From: Propionivibrio sp.
GTDB lineage: Bacteria; Pseudomonadota; Gammaproteobacteria; Burkholderiales; Rhodocyclaceae
Direction: 5' to 3'
Length of the DNA: 10,769 nt
Assembly (NCBI GenBank): GCA_003249625.1
Contig: QKII01000311.1
Coordinates: 1-10,769 of the forward strand
Shown here: positions 1 to 4,873 of the stretch, piece by piece
Layout of the letters: each line of letters opens with the position of its first letter
Numbering within the stretch: the first letter of the stretch is position 1
The notes under the pieces: generated by a model
Database searches by the model: none
Told to the model about the DNA's origin: nothing
The model's input: only the letters and a program-made list of their open reading frames with translations
Made by a program: the position numbers and the translations under genes

Positions 1-471
1 TTCGCCGAACTGCACGTTCGACTCCGGGTCGAGCTGGTTTTCCCGCCACAGCTTCCAGGTGTCCTTGGTTCGCTCGCGTACGGCCTTGCCGCGTTCAAGC
101 ACGAGCGGGCGATAGCCCATCTGCGCCAGCACGAGCGCGGCGAAGATTCCGGCGGGACCGAAGCCGACGACGACAGGACGTGTCTGAAGGGTGTCCGGCG
201 CCTTTGCGACGAAGTGATAACTTACGTCCGGCGAGGGACCGATCTTGGGGTCGTCAGCGAATTTTTCGAGCAGGCGCGGTTCATTGTTGACCTCGACGTC
301 CACGTTGTAGATGAACGTCAGTGCGTTTTTCTTGCGTGCATCGTGGCTGCGCTTGAAGACGGAGAGCCGCAGGATGTCGCCAGCGGCAATGCCCAGTCGC
401 TGCGCGGCTGCGGTGTTGAGCGCTTCCGGAGGGTGGTCGAGCGGTAGACGCAGTTCGTTGATACGGATCAT
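1..471 (-). CDS. FAD-dependent dehydrogenase, COG2509 type (partial, N-terminal 157 codons)
   Basis: The first 157 codons of a flavoprotein are present; the rest lies beyond the left edge. Residues 1-65 form the small N-terminal region typical of this uncharacterised family, beginning MIRINELRLPLDH. A Rossmann FAD-binding motif follows (GFGPAG, G103/G105/G108), then an acidic residue after the second strand (E127 in VLERG) that normally holds the FAD ribose. The stretch near residues 148-157 (DPESNVQFGE) is also family-like. Full-length members run to roughly 540 residues, and their substrate is unknown. The start ATG overlaps the stop of the upstream aldolase gene as ATGA (bases 468-471), which suggests translational coupling; no strong ribosome binding site is visible. 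Its place behind mtnA and an aldolase suggests, but does not prove, a redox step on a salvage product such as an aldehyde. The family call is fairly sure; the function is unknown. Confidence 0.88.
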   Translation of the reverse strand, partial: MIRINELRLPLDHPPEALNTAAAQRLGIAAGDILRLSVFKRSHDARKKNALTFIYNVDVEVNNEPRLLEKFADDPKIGPSPDVSYHFVAKAPDTLQTRPVVVGFGPAGIFAALVLAQMGYRPLVLERGKAVRERTKDTWKLWRENQLDPESNVQFGE

Positions 472-1121
472 CGAGTCTCGCTCTGCTGTCCGTAGGTGGC
501 GAACTTTCTTAATACGGTGGCCATTTCTGCGTCATCCAGCAGCACCGGCTGTCCAAGCTGGCAAGCGCGCCAGTATTGTTCGCACAAGCTTTCGAATTCG
601 ACGGCGAGAGCGAACATCTGTTCCAGTGTCTGCCCGAACACCAGCGAGCCGTGGTTGGCAAGCAGGCAGGCGCAACGTCCTTCAAGTGCTTTCAGTGCGT
701 GGTCGGACAGTTCCTGCGTTCCGAAGGTGGCGTATTCGGCGCAACGGATGGAATCACCGCCGAAGCGCGCGATCATATAGTGGAACGCTGGAACATCACG
801 GCGCAGGCAGGCCAGGCTGGTGGCGAAAGGCGCGTGGGCATGCAGGATTGCCCCTGCCTCCGGACGGCTGACGTAGATGTCGTGGTGGAACCGCCATTCG
901 GACGACGGCTTGCGCCGACCGTCGCAGGTGCCGTCGAGGCGCATGAAGACGAGGTCCTCGGGCACGAGCACGTCGTAGTCCATGCCGCTCGGAGTGATCA
1001 GGTAGCCGTTGACGCCGTTCTGGCGGGCGCGCACGCTGAGGTTGCCGGCTGCTCCGCGGTTGAGGTTGGCGGGCCCCATGCGGCGGGCGGTTTCGATCAG
1101 CAGGCGGCGCGTTTCAGGCAT
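468..1121 (-). CDS. Class II sugar-phosphate aldolase, FucA-like; probable methylthioribulose/5-deoxyribulose-1-phosphate aldolase
   Basis: A 217-residue protein, close to the 215 of E. coli L-fuculose-1-phosphate aldolase, and similar along its whole length as I recall that sequence. The zinc ligands are H94 and H96 (HAHAPFAT) and H157 (NHGS). The catalytic acid is E75 in PSSEWRFH. Phosphate-binding residues lie in GAAGNLS (23-29) and at S73/S74, and HYMIA is at 114-118. All sit at the FucA positions plus two. Such enzymes cleave a ketose-1-phosphate to DHAP and an aldehyde. Directly after mtnA, the likely substrate is 5-methylthioribulose-1-phosphate or 5-deoxyribulose-1-phosphate, as for Ald2/DrdA of the DHAP shunt. 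The dehydratase MtnB belongs to the same superfamily and is the alternative, but the FucA-type motifs argue against it. I chose the ATG at 1121 because a GGAGGA sits five bases upstream; longer versions would run well into mtnA. The gene overlaps mtnA by 8 bases. Confidence 0.9.
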   Translation of the reverse strand: MPETRRLLIETARRMGPANLNRGAAGNLSVRARQNGVNGYLITPSGMDYDVLVPEDLVFMRLDGTCDGRRKPSSEWRFHHDIYVSRPEAGAILHAHAPFATSLACLRRDVPAFHYMIARFGGDSIRCAEYATFGTQELSDHALKALEGRCACLLANHGSLVFGQTLEQMFALAVEFESLCEQYWRACQLGQPVLLDDAEMATVLRKFATYGQQSETR

Positions 1122-2211
1122 GGTTGTCCTCCGGGTAAAGGGTGCGCAATCCGTCACCCGACGCCGGGCAGTGACCGCGTTCGGTAATGATCGCACTGAC
1201 GAGCCGGGATGGGGTGACGTCGAACGCCGGGTTGGCGACGGCTGAGTCCGCCGGAATCTGGCGAACAGAACCGGGCGAACCGGCTATATCGACCCCGAGG
1301 GCGACGCGAAGTTCGTCGCCACTGCGTTCCTCGATCGGGATGGCGTTGCCGTCGGCGCAGGAGAAATCTATCGTCGAGCGCGGCGCGGCGACATAAAACG
1401 GTACGCTGGCTTCGCGTGCCGCCAGTGCCTTCAGATAGGTGCCGATCTTGTTGGCGACATCGCCGTTTGCCGCGATGCGATCGGCGCCGACGATCACCGC
1501 GTCGACGTCGCCGCGGGAAAGAAGCAGGCCCGCCGCATTGTCGGCGATGAGCGTGAAGGGCACGCCGTGCTGTTTCAGTTCCCAGGCCGTCAGCAGTCCC
1601 TGGTTGCGCGGGCGGGTTTCGGAGACCCAGACGCGCACGTCCCAGCCCGTTACCTTCGCCGCCTCGAAGGCAGCATAGATCGGGGCCAGTGCCGTGCCAT
1701 AGTCAACCGTGGCTAGCCAGCCGGCGTTGCAGTGAGTCATCAGGTCGAGCCGGCCACGCTTTTCAGCCAGCGGACGCAGCAGGGACAGCCCGTGTTCGCC
1801 GATGCGCCGACATTGCTCGGCGTCTTCATCGGCGATGGCTGCGGCTTCACGCCAGGCCGCTTCGGTGCGCGAACCGGCAGGCAGCGTGGAGAGGAGTGCC
1901 TGCATGCGGGCCAGCGCCCAGCGCAGATTGACCGCTGTCGGGCGAGTGGCGGCGAGCGTGGAGACGGCCGCATGCAAGCTGGCGTCGTCATCGCGGCGCG
2001 TGAGCGCCAGCGCTACGCCATAGGCCGCGGTGACGCCGATCAGCGGTGCGCCTCGCACCTGCATGCTGCGGATGGCGTGCGCTGCATCTTCAAGGCTGAT
2101 CAGGCGGATTTCGCGGTAGGCGTGTGGCAGCGCCGTCTGATCGATGATTTCGACGGCACCGTGCTCGGGAACGGGGCGGATGGTCCGCGTGGGGACGTTG
2201 TTGACTTTCAT
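1114..2211 (-). CDS. mtnA: S-methyl-5-thioribose-1-phosphate isomerase (MtnA)
   Basis: A 365-residue cytoplasmic aldose-ketose isomerase of the MtnA/eIF2B-alpha-like family. It converts 5-methylthioribose-1-phosphate to 5-methylthioribulose-1-phosphate; the close paralogue DrdI acts on 5-deoxyribose-1-phosphate. Visible family signatures are RGAPLIGVTAAYG (53-65), the catalytic cysteine C161 in THCNAGWLAT, ETRPRNQG (198-205) and the catalytic aspartate D244 in VGADRIAANGDVANKIGTY. The C-terminal part has NPAFDVTP (327-334), also conserved. Length is normal for the family. The start at 2211 matches the family N-terminus, but no clear ribosome binding site precedes it, so translation may depend on the gene 12 bases upstream. 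Its 3' end overlaps the aldolase gene by 8 bases. No mtnP or mtnK is visible in the window, so the source of its substrate is not shown here. Confidence 0.95.
   Translation of the reverse strand: MKVNNVPTRTIRPVPEHGAVEIIDQTALPHAYREIRLISLEDAAHAIRSMQVRGAPLIGVTAAYGVALALTRRDDDASLHAAVSTLAATRPTAVNLRWALARMQALLSTLPAGSRTEAAWREAAAIADEDAEQCRRIGEHGLSLLRPLAEKRGRLDLMTHCNAGWLATVDYGTALAPIYAAFEAAKVTGWDVRVWVSETRPRNQGLLTAWELKQHGVPFTLIADNAAGLLLSRGDVDAVIVGADRIAANGDVANKIGTYLKALAAREASVPFYVAAPRSTIDFSCADGNAIPIEERSGDELRVALGVDIAGSPGSVRQIPADSAVANPAFDVTPSRLVSAIITERGHCPASGDGLRTLYPEDNHA
1127..1132 (-). promoter_or_regulatory. Shine-Dalgarno site of the aldolase gene
   Basis: GGAGGA reads on the minus strand, five bases before the ATG at 1121. 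It lies inside the last codons of mtnA and fixes the aldolase start. The ORF could otherwise be extended upstream to 1196. It is the strongest ribosome binding site in this operon. Confidence 0.75.
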
Positions 2212-2223
2212 CGTCGTGAAGGT

Positions 2224-2958
2224 TCAGCCGGCCGCGAGGGTACGCCGCTCGGCTTCGATTTTTGCCATGAAGCGCTGGATCAGGGTTTCCGTAGAGGGCG
2301 GCAGATCGATGAAGCGACATCCCATGTGCCAGAGCGGTTTGCCGGTGCGGCTTTCCACGAGGGTCAAGTAACGTACCTCGAGGGAGCAATGGATCATGCC
2401 GCTTTCACGCAGATCGATCCAGCAATTCTCAAGTATTTCCAGTTGCTCGTACTTGAGTGTATTCGTCGTCAGGATGCCGATGCCGCCGACGGAAATGTCG
2501 CGCAGCGGCAAGAGTTCTTCCTTTGGCGTGCCACGGCGGGCGCGGCAGGTGAATGGCTTGGTGGTCGGCAACTGGAGGCGGAAAACCTCTCTCCGTTGCA
2601 AGCGCAAAAGCTGGGTCGGGATCGGCGCGACGAATGCGGTTTCGCCGCCGAGCTTTGTTTCACGGCATCCTTTGGCCGAGAACTGAATCCGGACACCGTC
2701 AACGAGTGTTGTAAACGTGCAGCTTTCGGCCTTGAGGAAGGACTGGTTGATATCGTGGCTGCCGCCGATATCGAAGTAAAACACCCGATCCTTGGCCGAA
2801 ACGTCCAGCAGGACGGTCAGGAAGCTTTGTCGTCCTTCTTGGAATATGACTGAGATCCTGTCGCCGCGTTTGATGAGGCTCTTGATCAGGAACGCAATCT
2901 CGTGCGGGCTGGTCAATGTGCAGCGTTCGATTTCCTCGTCGGAATAGATGTTGTCCAT
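2224..2958 (-). CDS. PilZ-domain protein, YcgR-like c-di-GMP effector (flagellar brake type)
   Basis: A 244-residue soluble protein with the two-domain YcgR layout. Residues about 10-110 resemble the YcgR N-terminal domain and about 115-235 form a PilZ domain. The c-di-GMP-binding signatures are intact: R123-x-x-x-R127 (within LQRREVFRLQLP), and D154-x-S156-x-x-G159 (DISVGG). In the family such proteins bind c-di-GMP and slow flagellar rotation; no other motility gene is in this window. I place the start at the ATG at 2958. An in-frame TTG at 2973 would add five residues. Neither has a good ribosome binding site. It lies first in the run, 12 bases before mtnA, an unusual partner. The domain call is firm; the motility role is by family only. 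Confidence 0.87.
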   Translation of the reverse strand: MDNIYSDEEIERCTLTSPHEIAFLIKSLIKRGDRISVIFQEGRQSFLTVLLDVSAKDRVFYFDIGGSHDINQSFLKAESCTFTTLVDGVRIQFSAKGCRETKLGGETAFVAPIPTQLLRLQRREVFRLQLPTTKPFTCRARRGTPKEELLPLRDISVGGIGILTTNTLKYEQLEILENCWIDLRESGMIHCSLEVRYLTLVESRTGKPLWHMGCRFIDLPPSTETLIQRFMAKIEAERRTLAAG

Positions 2959-3058
2959 GGTGCTGGAAGCCAATGTTTACGGGCGGTGCGTTGAATTTTT
3001 GCGCAATGGTAAAGGTGATGTGGCGATTACGCTAGGGTGATGGGCTGAAAACGTAAAC

Positions 3059-3084
3059 GGGTGGTGGCATTTCTTGCCTCACCC
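3059..3084. repeat. Imperfect inverted repeat, possible operator
   Basis: The left arm GGGTG-GT-GGCA pairs with the right arm TGCC-T-CACCC around a five-base centre (3070-3074), with a small bulge between the outer five and inner four pairs. The right arm overlaps the proposed -35 element of the aminotransferase promoter, which would suit a repressor site. There is no T-run after it, so it is not a terminator. A palindrome this imperfect could arise by chance. Confidence 0.3.
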
Positions 3085-3102
3085 CGCGGCTGGTCGTAGA
3101 GT
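3074..3102 (+). promoter_or_regulatory. Probable sigma70 promoter of the aminotransferase gene
   Basis: TTGCCT (3074-3079) matches the -35 consensus at four of six positions. TAGAGT (3097-3102) matches the -10 consensus at four of six, with the ideal 17-base spacing. The transcript would start near 3109 and give a leader of about 33 bases. This is inferred from sequence only. Confidence 0.4.
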
Positions 3103-3141
3103 AGCGTTCGTCATTGTTCCTTTTCACGATAGCCAATTATC

Positions 3142-4299
3142 ATGATCTCTTCTCCCGTCGCCATCGATTCCAAGCTACCCTGGGTGGGCACGACGATCTT
3201 TACCGTGATGTCGAAGCTGGCCAGCGACTGCGGGGCGATCAACCTGTCGCAGGGATTCCCCGATTTTCAGGCCGAGCCCGCTCTGTTCGAAGCAACCTTG
3301 AAAGCCATGAACGAAGGTCGCAACCAGTATCCGCCGATGGCCGGAATGCCCGAACTGCGCGCGGCGATCGCCGGCAAGGTGGATTCGCTGTACGGCGTGC
3401 GCTACGACGCGGATCAGGAGATTACCGTTACGGCTGGGGCGACGCAGGCGTTGTTCACGGCTATTGCGGCGTTTGTGCGCAGTGGCGACGAAGTCATCGT
3501 CTTCGCGCCGTTCTACGACAGTTACGTACCGTCGATCGAAACCGTCGGCGGGCGTGCCGTCTATGCGCAATTGCAGTTCCCCGACTACAAGCCGGACTGG
3601 GAGCAGGTGCGTGCACTGATTACGCCGCGTACCCGGATGATCATCGTCAACTCCCCGAACAATCCGACTGGCAGTCTGCTCGATGCCTCGGATCTGGATG
3701 CACTGGCCGAGTTGACGCGCAATACCGATATCGTGGTGCTCTCGGACGAGGTCTATGAACACATCGTGTACGACGGTGCGCGTCACGCCAGCGTGGCCGC
3801 GCATCCGCAGCTATCGACGCGCAGCATCATTGTTTCCTCGTTTGGCAAGACCTACCACATAACCGGCTGGAAAATCGGCTACGTGCTTGGCGCAGCGGCC
3901 TTGATGACCGAATTTCGCAAGGTGCATCAGTTCAACGTGTTCACGGTCAATACGCCGTGTCAGCTGGGCATCGCCGAGTACATGCGCGATCCGGCGCGCC
4001 ATCTCGGTCTGGCCACGTTCTACCAGCACAAGCGCGATTTCTTTCGCGAGCAATTGCGCAGCACGAAATTCGAGTTGTTGCCCTGCCGCGGGACGTATTT
4101 CCAGGTGGCACGCTATGACGCCATCTCCGACCTTCCCGATCGGGAGTTCGCGCAGTGGCTGACGCGCGAGATTGGTGTGGCGGTGATACCGGTCTCGGTG
4201 TTTTATCCCGACGGTCGTGACGACAAGGTGGTCCGTTTCTGTTTCGCCAAGCAGGAGTCGACGCTGGTTGCCGCTGGGGAACGATTGCGCCGCTTGTAG
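3142..4299 (+). CDS. PLP-dependent methionine aminotransferase, YbdL/MtnE type
   Basis: A 385-residue class I/II aminotransferase (fold type I), strikingly like E. coli YbdL (386 residues) from end to end as I recall it, including the opening SKLP..GTTIFT and the closing FAKQESTL. Key residues are visible: the PLP-binding lysine K236 in SSFGKTYHITGWK, N174 in SPNNPTG, D202 and Y205 in SDEVYEH, and the carboxylate-binding R365 in VVRFCF. LSQGFPDF (35-42) and TAGATQAL (97-104) are family signatures. YbdL prefers methionine, and such enzymes can turn 2-keto-4-methylthiobutyrate into methionine, the last step of methionine salvage. Standing divergent from mtnA, it probably serves sulfur amino acid salvage; kynurenine or glutamine aminotransferase activity is a family alternative. 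The ribosome binding site is weak, but the ATG matches the YbdL N-terminus. Confidence 0.92.
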   Translation: MISSPVAIDSKLPWVGTTIFTVMSKLASDCGAINLSQGFPDFQAEPALFEATLKAMNEGRNQYPPMAGMPELRAAIAGKVDSLYGVRYDADQEITVTAGATQALFTAIAAFVRSGDEVIVFAPFYDSYVPSIETVGGRAVYAQLQFPDYKPDWEQVRALITPRTRMIIVNSPNNPTGSLLDASDLDALAELTRNTDIVVLSDEVYEHIVYDGARHASVAAHPQLSTRSIIVSSFGKTYHITGWKIGYVLGAAALMTEFRKVHQFNVFTVNTPCQLGIAEYMRDPARHLGLATFYQHKRDFFREQLRSTKFELLPCRGTYFQVARYDAISDLPDREFAQWLTREIGVAVIPVSVFYPDGRDDKVVRFCFAKQESTLVAAGERLRRL

Positions 4300-4369
4300 G
4301 TCTTGGTTTCGTGATATGCCTTTGTGTTGAATACATGTGGGTGATGTTCGTGTTGTTTCTTTCTTAACC

Positions 4370-4375
4370 AAGGAG
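4370..4375 (+). promoter_or_regulatory. Shine-Dalgarno site of mscL
   Basis: AAGGAG stands eight bases before the mscL ATG at 4384. It supports that start over the later in-frame methionines at residues 3 and 4. Confidence 0.75.
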
Positions 4376-4383
4376 TCGGCTAT

Positions 4384-4809
4384 ATGAGCATGATGAAAGA
4401 ATTCAAAGAATTTGCCATGAAGGGCAATGTCATGGACCTGGCGGTTGGCGTGATCATTGGCGGTGCCTTCGGCAAGATCGTCGATTCGGTCGTCAAGGAT
4501 CTGATCATGCCGCTCGTTTCGGCGATCATGGGCGGCCAACTTGATTTCTCGGGGCTGTTCATCGTTCTGGGCAGCGTACCGCCGGGAACGGCGATGACGC
4601 TCGATGCACTCAGGAAGGCGCAGGTGCCGGTGTTCGCCTACGGCAACTTCATCACCATCCTGGTGAATTTCATCATCCTTGCCTTCATCATCTTCATGAT
4701 GGTCAAGCAGATGAACCGCCTGCGCAAGGCCGAGCCGCCCGCACCGCCGCCTGCGACGCCGGAAGACATCGTTTTGCTGCGCGAGATTCGCGATAGCCTG
4801 AAGAAGTAA
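4384..4809 (+). CDS. mscL: Large-conductance mechanosensitive channel MscL
   Basis: A 141-residue inner-membrane channel that opens as a pentamer under membrane tension to release solutes on hypo-osmotic shock. The N-terminus ([15 protein letters not shown]) lines up residue for residue with E. coli MscL, so the start is secure; an AAGGAG lies eight bases upstream (4370-4375). TM1 spans about 17-45 with the gate positions L19 and V23 and the glycine pattern [10 protein letters not shown] short periplasmic loop follows, then TM2 at about 85-108. A proline/alanine-rich linker (117-125) leads to the C-terminal helix (ending REIRDSLKK) that forms the cytoplasmic bundle. It lies 84 bases after the aminotransferase gene with no terminator between, so read-through is possible. 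A weak promoter-like pair (TTGGTT at 4303, TTGAAT at 4327) may also serve it. Confidence 0.98.
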   Translation: MSMMKEFKEFAMKGNVMDLAVGVIIGGAFGKIVDSVVKDLIMPLVSAIMGGQLDFSGLFIVLGSVPPGTAMTLDALRKAQVPVFAYGNFITILVNFIILAFIIFMMVKQMNRLRKAEPPAPPPATPEDIVLLREIRDSLKK

Positions 4810-4828
4810 TCCGCAGAGGGTTTTCACG

Positions 4829-4861
4829 AGCGGGGCGTCGTGTGTCGCCCCGCTTTTTTTT
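4829..4861 (+). terminator. Rho-independent terminator after mscL
   Basis: A perfect nine-base-pair GC-rich stem (AGCGGGGCG at 4829-4837, CGCCCCGCT at 4846-4854) closes an eight-base loop and runs into eight T residues (4854-4861). It sits 20 bases after the mscL stop. Read on the minus strand, the hairpin is not followed by a T-run, so it should end mscL transcripts but not obviously those of glnE, which converges from the other side. Confidence 0.92.
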
Positions 4862-4873
4862 GTTTTGTCGCGG

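Larger units (their letters stand above)
2959..3141. promoter_or_regulatory. Divergent intergenic region between the PilZ-mtnA operon and the aminotransferase gene
   Basis: This is the only place where the minus-strand operon and the plus-strand aminotransferase gene can both start. On the minus strand a weak sigma70-like pair is TTTACG (3052-3057) and TAGCGT (3029-3034) with 17 bases between; this is marginal. The plus strand has a better pair, listed separately. I see no riboswitch-like structure, and no FliA-type promoter for the PilZ gene. Confidence 0.45.

Noticed and set aside
468..1121. Calling the aldolase MtnB (methylthioribulose-1-phosphate dehydratase) because it follows mtnA
   Set aside because: The catalytic and surrounding motifs (PSSEWRFH, HYMIA, YATFGTQELS) follow fuculose-1-phosphate aldolase rather than MtnB, although only a phylogeny can settle it.
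1122..1196. Upstream extension of the aldolase ORF to 1196
   Set aside because: The extension would overlap mtnA further and has no family similarity. The internal ATG at 1121 has a strong GGAGGA five bases before it and gives the usual family length.
1732..2853. Long plus-strand ORF (373 codons) opposite mtnA and the PilZ gene
   Set aside because: It is antisense to two well-supported genes and has no recognisable domain or ribosome binding site.
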